This document shows, in pieces, positions 38,297 to 51,300 of a stretch of 64,000 nt of DNA. A program made the translations under genes and the position numbers. Source of the stretch: Xylocopa sonorina (Eukaryota > Arthropoda > Insecta > Hymenoptera > Apidae); assembly GCF_050948175.1 (NCBI RefSeq), contig NC_135198.1, positions 3,175,001 to 3,239,000 of the forward strand, given 5' to 3'. A model generated the notes under the pieces. It was not told the DNA's origin. It was given only the letters and a program-made list of their open reading frames with translations, and ran no database searches. The stretch's first letter is position 1. The number at the start of each line of letters is the position of its first letter.

Positions 38297-38346
38297 AGTG
38301 GCTTTATCTACTGCGCGCCGTCTAATTGGGACCGACTCTATCTACT
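38297..38346 (+). repeat. Dispersed repeat, copy C (partial)
   Basis: Reads AGTGGCTTTATCTACTGCGC, then GTCTAATTGGGACCGACTC and ATCTACT. This parallels copy B (AGTGACCTTATC, GCGCGCGTCTAACTGAGAC, GGCTC, ATCTACT) with the same order and similar spacing, 35 kb away. It is more diverged than A is from B. Confidence 0.5.
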
Positions 38347-41300
38347 GTCATCGCTTCTCATTGGACTGCCATTGTCACGCGTTCGTACCAGCGGGACCGT
38401 TCGTAGGTCCAGAACCGCTGTGACATTCGTACCCACTTCATTTTTTTCCCTCTTCATCGACCAGTTCTCTATCGAGTCAAACACAGTAACGCCGCTTAAA
38501 GAACGTTTTACGCGCGCTTAATTCTCAATCGAGATTAGATCGACGAGCACACGAACGAGAAACAACGACTGACTTAATGTTTTCACGGACGTCCGTAAAG
38601 TGTCAGACCGCGAGATCGGACGCGGTCGTGCGGAAGAAAATTCGCTCGCAGAATTAATGAATATTATTTACGACGGACGATGAGTAACTCGTGGCAACGG
38701 GAGGATCGGCGCCACGACGCCACGAAAGCGTTAGAATCCGTGGAAAATGGAAAATTTCGTCTATAAATCCTCGTCGAATACAGGAAGAAATACTGGGGCC
38801 TTCTTTCCCGTGGATCGTCGCGCTGGACACGTCGTCGAATGCCCGCTCGGTCCACGTTTTAATTGCGACGCTGAAGCACGCCGACGTGGATCGAGAAACG
38901 CTTCCGGAAACGGGGATACGTCGCGATTACTTAATTATCGAGTAGGCGACGGCACCGTTTACCACCCTCGGAGAGAAAACGGCGAGGAAGCGGCAGGATT
39001 CTAATTAAGAAATTATTCATGCGAAGAAGATCCGTCCGCGCGATAGGGAGCACGTTTTCCTGGCGTGGAAAATTGCGAAATTGGAACCAGCGATTTTCTA
39101 ACGTTCTCCAGAGGAATACACGGTTAAAGCGCCTCGTCGAGTGTCGTGGAATGCGAGCGAGAACGAGCGTCCGATTCCTCATCGTCTATCTCCCAATAAA
39201 CGTCCTCTAATCGACGAAGAGCCGTCCCTCGATTCTTCTTAAACTAGTTCCCGTGTAATTAATACCCTGCAGGCTAGAAATGTGATTCGCGTGCGTGCAG
39301 AGGGAAACGATCGGACGCGGGAAGAGAAGAAAAGTTCGAACCGTGGAACGGCCTTCGGGTCGATACGACAGCGAGTGCTCGCGGGTTGATCCCGGCCTGA
39401 TTAGACCGTTCTCGGTGCACGTACTCATTAATGCGCCTAGCAGGCGAAGAGGAGCCGGGCAGAGTCGAGTCGCGTTACTTTAATAGACGTAGCAAAACTA
39501 ATGGATGACAGGAATAAGAAAGTCCGGCTGCTCCGCGGTGCCTCGCGTCGAGACCGCTCGCAAAAACCCGCCGCTTATCGCCGCCTTCATCTTGTACTCT
39601 GTTTTTGCGGCGAATAATTACGACAAACCAGCATATACTCCACGGTCCATGCACCTTTCCGTCCCCTTTACCTCTGTCCTCCTCTCTACCTTTGTGCGTC
39701 TGGTTTCTCGAGTTCGCGGCACGGAAACGCGACAGCTCCGAACGAGCTCCGTCCGCGGATTAGTCCGGAGAATTATGGAATACGATCGACGTGTTATCCT
39801 CGGGGCTGATCGCGATCGCATTAGACCGCCCGCGATAATGTAAAACAACGTACCCGAGCCAATCTCTTTATTATGATTCGCCTTGTCCACCCGGTTAATT
39901 AACACGTTTCCATCTGCCGCGCGCTGAGCTTATAGAAGCCAAGGTGGCTCTCCTCAGCATCCCCTAAATGGTGATTGCATACCCATATGATGATGATTTA
40001 ATCGAGAGCAAATCGCTGTATCAACATTCGAATTGTGCAGCTAAATCGACGATAAGGATCGTCGTGTGGCACACCGAAGAGAAGTGATGCAACCGGCAAT
40101 CTAGATATCGTTCGAGTCTATTTAAATACTCGTAATGCAGTCGTACGACATTTGTCTCTAATTAGTCAATCGTAGCTACAAGTGGCCGTACACGGAGCAG
40201 TAAATTGTGACATCATAAACGCGGATCCGGGAACTTTATTTCTTACCTCTCTCGGACGGTAGAAAAACATCTCTGCCACGGTTTTTCCCTCTCGATAAAT
40301 GTATCGCTTCCTACGCTTGTCTCGCTTTTAGAAAAAGAAACGGTACACGTGCAACTTTTTCCTCGAGCAGCTCGATCGCACCGAAAAGGAGCGTAATGCT
40401 GGGCTACGCCCAACGGTTCAACGACGGCGCGTCAAAGAAATGTATTTTTTTCCCTGACGAGCGCGAAATCATGTCGAGATCCGTCCCTCCGGCGCACCGG
40501 AAGTGTGCAAACCGTGCGGCAACAATTCGACGCGACGTTTACTCGACGGCGTATACGCAATTAGCGGCTATCCTCCGTGTTTACCGAATTATTACGTTGT
40601 AATACGAGTGCTGATCGAAGATTTCGCGGGTTCCACTCGTCTCTTTGCGCTTGTCCAGGGCGACGATGATGAATGACCGCTTAAAGAAGACCTTGTACTT
40701 CAGAACCGACCGTTTTGCGCCGTTCGTTCCTTTTTTTTCCTTGCATCGCGGATCGGATGCGATTTGCGAGCAACGCGTGTAATCATCGGAATTTTCCGAT
40801 GGAAAATAATCGCAAAGTAGTTCGTCAAGATCAACGACGGATGAAATTGGTCGTGAAAAAAGTTATTATTTGCAGACAGCGACACTTTGGTTTCGAATGT
40901 ATTGTATTTTAATTAATCTTTACGCGAATCCTTGTTAACGTTGGAAACGATAAACTGGAGCACTCCATGGTCTCCATCGCGGATAATACTTCTCTCACTT
41001 TCTTCCACTTACGTACGCGATTCTGGCCAGTATTCGCCCGATAGCAAGCCGCGTATAAAAAGTTTGCAATCCTTAATAAAGTTGGCAAAAAATTGGTCAA
41101 CTTTTTGCGGCTTCCATTCGAGTATTATAATTGCAAATATCGAAACGTTCATCATGCTGTCAACGGGGAAACCGGCGCAATAATTGGCGGACACATGTGC
41201 ATATCGAAGGCGGCGAGTTCTTTTCCCCGTACGTACGCTCCGACCCAGAACTTAGCAGCAAGGTTAACGAAAGGAGCCCAATTTCTTTCGACATGTCAGC

Positions 41301-44300
41301 CGAACGGATTCCACGGCATTTCCTCTTGCCTTTCAGTTTAATGGTCTACGTTATCCTCATTAACCGATCGTTATTACCGACTTGGGTTACAATTTCAGTT
41401 TACTTTACGTCGCAATGGCGTAACCAGCGCCAGTTTGCCCATTTTTTTTCTCATTCTTCTACAACTCTAACGCGGCAAAAGCCGGAAATTACGTACGAAC
41501 AGTACGAGATCGTATAATCTGTAAACGTACGATTGTTACGGGCAAAAAACGAGCGACACGCGAACGACAAATGGAGGGAACACGGTGGACGTGAAATTTC
41601 CAAGAAAGGGAGGTTTACGATCGATTAAAGTGGTACACCGCGGCGCGGATTCCGTGGCTCGATATCATCCGGGTATTTCGCCAGGAATCGATGGAATTCC
41701 CGTTTAAAGCTTGGCAAAGAGGGCCCCGCTTCTTGCTTACGCCGCTGAGAGATATATCCGCAATTAGGCAGCGCGGCCCGTTTCACCAGAAACGGAGCCT
41801 GTTAAAAATCTCTCGCCGTTTCCGGTTTCTGTCGCTCCCAGGTGGCCCCTGGCAATAATTCTCGCCGCGGTTGCGACAATGACACGGCAAGAAAACGCCG
41901 AACGCCGGGCAATTTGACAAAAACGAAACCGGAAGCCGGCGTCCGCGTGGAATCCGGCGAGCGCTCGCGGTCGCGTGTACTCTCCGCAACGGTTAATGAA
42001 GCCGTTTTTTCGCGGCTCGTTAAATGGAACTGCTTCGAGCGGATTAATTGAGATAAAAATTAGACGCGCCGACGTGCCGCGAAATTTAATCGATCGGCTG
42101 TTGAGATGCGACAGTGCCTGCGAGAGAAGAGCGCACGTTAGCCTAAAGTTTCATGCAACGAGGATCCTCTTTTCCTTTTTTTTTTCGAACGATCGACGAA
42201 CTTCAACGCGAACGATAATAAATATGCTATCTCTAGCATCGAAAATTGCCAACGCAAAGGTTAAACTAGCGGGAGACCGTATCCAAGGAAAATAAATTGG
42301 ATCCTATTACGCGGTACGTAACAAGGCTTTTGAAGCTCGATTAAGCAGGGGGGAGGGCTCGCGAGGAAAAACACGATCTACGATAAGAACGAAGTAAAAA
42401 CCGGGCATTTTTCATCGACGTGACAATTCAGTAAAAAGCTGGTGAATTTATCGCCGCGATTATTTATGATCCTATACGAGGTGTCGCTTGTTATCGGCGT
42501 GCCGCGAGTTCAGACACGGGAGCGAACTAGGGACCCGTGCGTGTTCTTAATTGTTAATGATTATTCCATTGTCACTGCGGTCCACGGTGAAACGCGACCC
42601 GTTACGTAATCGGTGGCCACGATTGATTAGCCGGCTGTTAATAATCCCGCGACGCTATTAAAACGAAATGAATCGCGCGTGTCCATGTAATATGTCATAC
42701 GTCCACTTGCATCACGGTTTCGAGCCGTTGCCTGTCGGCAAAAAATTAATGCGAAACTAATACCGATACGTTGCACCATGATCGTAGTTTCGTTTTACTT
42801 TCTCGCGAAGGGGGGATTACGTTGGAGGCAATTTTGAAACGCGTGAAACTCCTATCTATTTTCGAAATTCAATTAACGAACGCGGCACACGGGAAACGGG
42901 CGCCTTTAAAAATCGATTCACCCGACCCGTGTCCCACGTCGTCTACCCGAGAGTGGAGGGTAATTAATTGACTTGTTAACTTATTTCGTTGATTACTACC
43001 GGTACCAGGTCGGGTACGTTTCCAAGAGGAGAGACGCACGCGAATAATTAAACCCGCGGTATTATTACAAGCCCAAGTCAGAAATTTACCGTACGACGTC
43101 GCGGCTAATTCATCAGCGTCCGTCTTTTTGTAAACCGCATCGAGCATAATAATCGTCGCGGCAAAAACAAACGGCGGCTCCTCGATCTCAGCCGTGGCAG
43201 CCGGCGTTACGAAAGCGACAACATGTACGCCGTGTACGTGCATCGTCTCGATTTCGACATTACAAGGCGCGAACCCACCGGACCGCGTTACCTATCAATC
43301 ATTTTTTCGCGTAATGATCGCGCGTCGAAACGGTCGACGAGAGAAAAAGCAGCCGCGTGGGGCGGGCGAAGGGGGTGGGAAAAAGTTCCGCCGCGACGAA
43401 CAGCTTTTAAAGCGTGTCGTGTCCACGTACACGCCTTAAACTGGCCGCGCGGTTATCGAGCATTTTTTGCACGCGCGATATTCGAACGAGGATCAGGAGC
43501 GGGAGAAAAAACGAGTAGGAGAAGCTGTGTAAAAAGGGTAGGAGAAGAGCGGAACGGATCCCCGCGCGCGCGGTTCGGTAATAAAATAATTACAGGAACG
43601 GAAGAGCGTCGACGTTGACGTCGAACAGGAACAGGGAATAATTCGCAAAAACGCTCGGCCCCGATCACGTCTCCTCGAAGCGGGCAAAAACGCGCGCGGA
43701 TGCGGGCGCAAGCGCGACGACGGTGGATACGCACCGCGCGTACCACCGAGTGGCCCGCTTCGGACGATTACGTTCAAAAGCGCGGCCCGATGGCTATCGT
43801 TCTGTACGCACGATTAAATTGATTTATGGATAAACGTTTACGGCGGCGTTTATTTGTAGTTCGTAGGCACGGTGCCGGTCGGAGAGTGGGTGAGCCCGCC
43901 TCAGGAATTCGATGTTATCTGCTGACAGATACGAGATCGACCGTTGCATGACGCGCTTTTTTTCCATTACGATCGCGCGTTTCTTTCGTTTGCACGGGCT
44001 CGATCGTGTACGATCGTACGTGCTCACGGAATCGGACTCGCGGAGCGGAAAGAGGACGGGTGGAGCGTATGAAACGAAGGAGAGGAAAGAGAGAGAGAAA
44101 GAAAAGGTAGATCGACGGATAGGGAGTTTCGTTTGGAAAAGTGGGATAGAGGGAGAACCGGTGGGGACGGTGCGCGAGGGTGAGAGTAGGAGGGCGCGGA
44201 GAATTCGCGCAATTTGCATTATAAGGAGCACGAGAAGTCACAGACCATTATCCACCGACACCGAGTCTGCGCGGAACTGTCCTTTACGACGATATCTCGT

Positions 44301-44441
44301 TGACTGGCAGAGATTATGGCCGTAATAACAATAATAGTAATAAACGAGAACGAAACGAGAGCGAAACGCACTCGCGTACGATGGGCGTGTTGCGGACGCG
44401 TGTGTTATGGAAAGGCGGGTTCCGATCGGCACGTTGGACGA

Positions 44442-44465
44442 CGGCGGCAGCGGCGGCGGCGGCGG
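44442..44465 (+). repeat. (CGG)n microsatellite, imperfect
   Basis: CGG triplets with one CAG interruption. The polyalanine-like frame it produces has no flanking coding evidence. Confidence 0.75.
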
Positions 44466-47400
44466 ACTTAATTGAGAAGCGAATGAGAAAAGTCTGAAAT
44501 AATCTGTTGGTAGCGTAATAGCTGGGTCACCGGACTGTCAATCTGTTCCGGAAGGAGGGTGGAATGCACGAAGCGGAGTCGCGCCTTGTTTCGTAACCGT
44601 GTCGCGATAAAAGTCGTTGTCGCGCGAATTATTCGCGGGCTAGATGGCACGATGGCAGTTGCGAGTAGCAGCGAGGTATTCCCAGAAAGTTTGGTAACGA
44701 ACTCGCGCTGAACAAGCTTACGCACGCTTACTTGGTAGACAGCGCGCTGCGCTACGTTCGCCGTTAGATTGTAATACAACAAGAAACTATTTGAGCAACG
44801 TTCTTTCGGTAATATAAACCGTAAACAAAAAAATTCCTTGTAAATGTTAATCTCTTGTGCTGCTTCGAATAGTTACTAATATATCGACGTCAATTCCTGA
44901 GATATATTGCCTCGCGTTACCACTGTCCCATTACAAATTTTTATTTCAACCGGGCTACCGTTCCTAAGAAAATGTCATTCTCTAATTCAGATAAATGATT
45001 TATTGCGACGTAAATTTAATTAAATTAAATATCGGTTAAGTGAAATGTCTACACTTATGTAAATACTTCGCTCGGATAATAAACCCAATTAAGCACCAGA
45101 CCGACCGACCAATAAAAATTCCGGACCGACCACTTTGAAATTTCCTAGGTGAACTCTAGCGACTAGGCGTCGACCGATTTTCTCTGAAACAAAGCCCAGT
45201 TACTCATAATACCATATCGAATAAAAGCTGAGGAAAGAGAAAAAGAGTATCGTGCGCGTTCCTATCGGCCGCAACAGGCCAGACTAGCTCTGGGATCATT
45301 GGATCGCGTATAACTCGCCGCGCAACGCGCATAAACGCGCGAAGCATTCGCGTTTTACGATGAAGCTGAACCAAGCTGAAAGAAATCCGCGCACAAAGCC
45401 GGGCAATCGATATAAATTCTAATATAATTATAAAACGAGCGACAAATCACCGGCCATTATGGCGTCGCGTACAATTTACGATGGGTGAGTCGACCCCGGC
45501 GCACGTTTATCCGTTTGCCGTGGATTATACTACGGGCCAGTGACGGATAATAATGGCAAAAGGCGAATACAGCCGACGATAACCAAGGAGCGGGCGTGTG
45601 CATGCAGTCGACTCCCATCGAGGCACCGTCGCCTGCCTTAATTGAGAAATAACAGTCGACTTTTTCTCGAGGAACACCCTAATTTCATTTCGCTCCTCGA
45701 CGATCGCTTCCTGCTACCGCCTTTCTGTGCGGGACCCGGTTTCAATTAGATTCTGCGACGGACACGGAAACACGTGCACGCAGGATCCGAACAAAAAAGC
45801 CACCGCGTGAACGATCGCGTTTGAATGGAGAAACTGGAATAGCGTGACCATTTTGACGAGAAGGGGATAGTTTCAGAGGAATTTCCTTCGCCGCACGATT
45901 CCTAAATCTTACTATTCTTGACGATTCCATGTAGCATTTTTTTATATAAACGTACACGTGTAGTATGTTCCAGCAAATATTTAGAAAAGAGCACCCATGT
46001 GAATCTAATAGAAGACCGTAGAAAAGTCAGAGGAGAAGGTGCTAAATTCACTTATTCAATGGAGAGAAAAATGTAAAGGCTATCGGTTTTAATGGAAGAT
46101 AGCGTTTGACCTAGCCACGAGCACTCATAAAACGATTATAAATTACATATTCGACAATTGCTTCAAACGTTTATTGACAATACATAATCGCCCACATAGA
46201 TCCATAACAATCCGTGTCAGCATCGTTGCTAAAGTGCCTATAAACGAAAATGCAATCACGGCAGGCGTTGTAAATCAACGAAACCTCGTGAAAAAGAGAA
46301 AGTCAAGCCCCGCGGATCCCTTTGCCATCAACGGTAACACTAATCGCTCTCGTTCATCCGTTTTTTACCGATAAATATTCGAGCACCACTTTCTCTGTCC
46401 ATTACAGCTCCTCGTTTCAAACTGTTACGTCCAAGAAACTCACAATATCTTGCGAAATATGGGGAAAAAATGAGCCCCCCCTCTGTCTCTTTATTTATCT
46501 CTTTTCGTGTCGTAATGTACGTCCCGAGAAAAGTGCAGAATTTCGTTTCATGGCTTCTCCGAATTTGCCAGCTGACCGATTAAACAATTGTAACACGATT
46601 AACGCAGTCACAGAGTTCACGTCTTATATTTACTCTTGATTGATGAATGTTACGTGTGTCGAACTTACAACGTGAATACTATCGTATAGCATTCCTTAAT
46701 ATTTATTAAATATTCTTTTAAAGGCTAATGATCTTTTATTGAGATACCTCTCACTCGAAACCCCATCATTTAAAAAAAAAACAACTACCTCATGCCTTTG
46801 CTGTAACATTATTACTGGTTTGTGACAAAGTGTAAAATAATTGGACATAAAAATTCATCATCATTATACCATTTATCGACCATCAAAATTCCAATGTAAC
46901 TCGACTAAAAACTGGTCTCCGAGAGACTTTTCGGAGCCGCTAACCGAGGATACCAAAGGTTCGCCAGATGGACCGGTAGATCCGTACGAAAGAACGATTA
47001 CGAGGCCGCTCGAGAGGCAGCCATGCGCGTCAAACTCTTTGTCGCGGGTTTGCTCGAAGCTGTAACAGCTGAACTTTTCGTGTTTTCCTTTTTTCCCCTC
47101 GCCCATCGTCCGCGTAACTTCCACGAATCACTGCCAACGACGACAATTACAGAGCGGAAGAAAACTGCTGGAATCGGTAGCAAAACTTTCGAAATTAAAT
47201 TATTATCTAGACGATGGAAGTGTGCTGAGGATGAAGAGGTTTTTAACGCGTGAGAACGCAGACCGGAAACGGGGATCGGCGAGCTCCGAGTTTGAAACCT
47301 TCTTGCTTTCCTTCGAGCGATTTCGTTCGGTATCGCTGTTAGAAAAAAATGTACAGAGTATTGCATCGGTGTGCCGACTGGAACGTTACAGCCTTGGAAC

Positions 47401-48133
47401 TATTTTATAGCCCTGTTTTCAATGTTACTCGGAAATAACTTCGTTGTTGCTTTCCACCAACGCTTTCAAATGTACCAAAATCTCTTTCTAATTAGACACC
47501 TGATACGAAATAACATTTTTGAAACTCGTTTTGCTAATTTGTGTCGCTATTATCGATCACGATTGTACAATACAACATCTAGCTGTGTTCCTTTACGTGA
47601 TTTTCCAGGAAAAATGTAATTGGTGACATGATCGAGCACGGATTCAATGTATACAGTTGCTTTCAACGATTTCAGTACATCGTGTAACACTTGGACGTAT
47701 CCAACACGAGGTTCAGCGAGTGATAAATAGGAAATGAGTTTCTGTTACTGCTACTAGACGAGACGGTAAAATCGTCGAGTCAGGTCGAACGTTACCGTCG
47801 ATCGAGAAATGGCAAGGAAAACCGCGAGACATTAAATGAAATTGCAGCTGCGTCCATCAGTGGCAATTCACGGCTGTTTTAACACGGAATGGAACAACGG
47901 ATGTCGTATCGTTGATGGTTGAGTTATAACGCTGTGGCTCATCTTCGAGACGTTCCATCGAGATAACAGAAAGAAGGTTGATCTCCACGGCCAAGTTGCA
48001 ACTAGGTTATTTACCCGCGGTTCCGTTTTCAGATAATCGCCATTCTGCCTTTATACCATCGTGCTGAATGTCCATTAGAATATGTATAAGTCGAAGAGTC
48101 TCGTAAAATCGAATGGAGAACGTTGCGTACGTA

Positions 48134-48316
48134 CAGAGTGTTTCAGAAGTGGCGTGTCGATTAATCGGTTAATTAAACTGAATTTCACATTAGAATTTAA
48201 TATAGAATTAAGTAGATAACGTCGGTTCGTAGTTAATAATTATAAAAAAAAAAAACACGATTCTCCTATCACCCCCTTAAAGCCGTCACTAAATCGATCC
48301 ACGATTCTGAAACAGT
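48134..48316. mobile_element. Probable small MITE-like element, about 180 bp
   Basis: The left end has TGTTTCAGAA at 48139-48148, followed after a short gap by TCGATT. The right end read on the minus strand also has TGTTTCAGAA (48314-48305), followed by a diverged stretch with TCGATT. Flanks are TA-rich (GTACAGAG on the left, TATACTG on the right). A run of 12 A lies inside at 48244-48255. The inverted ends are imperfect, so this is less certain than the 10.3-kb element. Confidence 0.45.
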
Positions 48317-51300
48317 ATATACATCTAGCCCGCATACAAATCGTTATATATCGATGATTGCGCGAAAGAAATTGCAACGAATGCCAAAACATTTATCCTT
48401 CCTGTTCCCTTCTTACGTTCGTTTTTCCTCTCAGACCAATCATCGACGTAGATCCTGACAAACGTTCCGAGAAATAGCAACGCGCTCAACTCGAACGTTC
48501 AAGAAAGTATTCGCCTTTACGATCCTCCGATTTACGATTCTCTACCGATAAGTTGGGCTACCAGCATCTTCTGTAATTATACGATATTTAATCAATAAAT
48601 CAGGCTGCGTTGAGTGGAGCAATTAGCCTGGAACTAATGGCCAGCGAATAATATACTCCTTTAATTGTCAACCAGGCTATGTGCACGCGGATTTACTTCC
48701 GTTTCACGTGCCTCTATTTTCCTCCACTGCAACGGACTACAGTTACGCTAATTGCGGTTTACAGTTGTGGTAAAATCGTAGTCCTCGATTAAATGGAATT
48801 TAAAATTCAACATTCTTCGTTCCATCGGATCTGACTGTGTAATCATCGTCCCCCTGTTTCTAACCACCTCCACGCCATCGGCGAAGTAATCGCAGCCTGT
48901 GCGATTATTTATTAAGAAGACAATATCCGGAATAACGGTGACCACGATGAATCAAAGCGACTCGCGCGAAATTCAAACGCCAAGGGACGCGCCTCGGTTG
49001 GTCCGACTGGTGCATCTCTCTCGGGTGTTCTCTTCGTTACGTATCGCTGCGGGTACCTCGGTTGAATAATAACGCCAACCTCCATCTCTCGTTCCTCGAA
49101 TTAAGACCGCGACCACTTGCTGTTCCATTAAATCACGTTTTTCCTCTTCGTTTCTTTCCTTCGATCGCTGCTTCCATCTTTGCTCTTTTTGTATTTCCCA
49201 GAGAGAGAATAGAGACCCGTGGCAGGATCCGAGTAATGGATCGGTCAACGTTGAAACTCGGGACGAGTTTAATTTACATATTGACACGCGCGGTTTTACG
49301 ATATCCAAGAGATTTCGAACGCGAACGAAGATCGTGGCACGTGGCACGACGTCTGATCAAAAGTGCCTGCGTCTACTTAGCGCCACTGTTTCTCTCTCTC
49401 TGGACGGCCATCTTGCCACGCATTCGTTTAGCTAAGGTCGGTAGGGTCACAATCGTTACTCGTAACTATTCGTTTGCCGTGTCTCTTCTACAGTATGCCT
49501 CTCCACTGATGTTCACGAATCGTTCTTTATTGTACAGAAGGATCACTTGTTCGCCTATCATCTCTGACCTGTACGTGTACCATTTCCGTCTACTGTAATG
49601 TACAGTTGTCTGAACTGTCACGATCTTCTTGTGAGCATTGTTTGGGGACAGTGTTCGCCAGTGGGTACACGTTGGACTCCTTTGAATGGCCCGTAAGTAC
49701 CGTTTAATTTCTGCTAATAAACTAAACTGGCAAGTAAAACTTGGCAGGTGTAAGTGAGTTACCCTAAATGAAAACGATGTTTGTCCTCTACTTCGCCGGT
49801 GCTCGTGTACACATTAGAATGATATTAAGTACACCGGTTTATCGGTTTGAATAGCAAAAAGGGAGCCAGCGATATGCAGATCTGTTTTGCCACGCTGTTT
49901 TGCAATATTAGATTGATCATTTTAAGCGTGCTTGCGAAATGTCATTAGCAGGCGACTTGTTTAGTTGTTTTTTGCGCGGAGAACCATGTTTCTCCACGTA
50001 ATTACGTTAACATTTATTCTTGCCATCGAATTACAGTAAAAAGGCGACAGTTTTTCGACGTTCTTAACTCGCCTGACTATTCGCGCACCGTGGTCAAGCG
50101 AGATTCTAATTAATCAACGGAAGAGAGGTGTGTATTCACGCGATTCTGCTCCTACGTTACGTTAAATTTCCGATCTATACGCCGTTCGAAGAAGCTAGAT
50201 CGCGTTCAATTAAAGTAAGACCCGTTCCAGGATTAAAAAGTTATAACGCGCGATGAAAAATCAGTATTACTTTCGTTAAAATTAAACCGTTCTATTCTAA
50301 TTACCCCGTAGTATGTTTCCGAGAATAAAAAAAAGTTGAATTAACATTAAGATTTCTCCTCGGTTGAGATACATTATTAAACTTTGTTAAACATCCTTCT
50401 CTGGAAATCATTAAGAGTACAGAGATAGCGTAACGTTGACGAATGAATCGAGCATCTACGCGGTTTAATAAAAGTCCAGCTGATTTATGAACACCGGTAG
50501 GATCACTGTGAATTAATTCCGTTCCGCGATAACACGGCCGCTGGTGAAAATGCGGTGCGGAAAAATGGCGACAATGGAGCGGCTTGGCTCCTCCTTCATT
50601 CTTCATCTGTCTTGCTCGCTGGACTACCACGGATCGCTATCCGCTCAGGAATCTGAACGACTTTCTCGAAGAGAAGCAAATAGCTGAGCCAGGATACGGA
50701 ATATATTAATGGAATCCGAGCAATTCATTAAACTGAAAAGCCAAGAGAGTCTACTTTATTCGCGATCTGCTAATGAACTCTCGTTTTATTTCGATCGCGC
50801 GCAAATGGAACATCGACTTATTGTTAAAAACGCTCGCATCGCGATCAGATTAGTTACGTTGAAAGTTCTATGATTAATTCAGACCGCGGTTTACTGGAAT
50901 TACAAACGCAGGCTAGTTAAACACCAGTAATGGAAGGAAAAGGATCTGTTTCAAAGCTGAGAAGAATCTAGATCAGTCAGGACAAGACTGCTCGAAGACA
51001 GTAGCATCCGCGACTTTCCTCACGTTTATCGATCTTCTATACTTCGCATATCTTAAAACATAACCGTCCACCATTGCAACCACCCAACGCGAGCAATTTT
51101 TCGCGTTCTCCACGAAACTTCACGTTCACTTCCTCCCCGTTTCCGCGCCCAGCGATTCAAACGTCTGCGACCTCGCGGTTACCAAGCGTCCAGCGTACGC
51201 CCGGGTTTTCTCGCGCCTCCGTTATCAAGCCGATCCGAGGCGGATAAGATCCGCTCGCGGGCAATGAAATCGTTCGCGATATCGGATCAAGGTTTTCCAC

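Noticed and set aside
49062..49598. 178-codon open frame on the plus strand, longest in the window
   Set aside because: It has no domain, motif or family resemblance, and the minus strand is also open over much of it (48973-49347). In CpG-rich DNA with few stop-forming triplets such lengths arise by chance.
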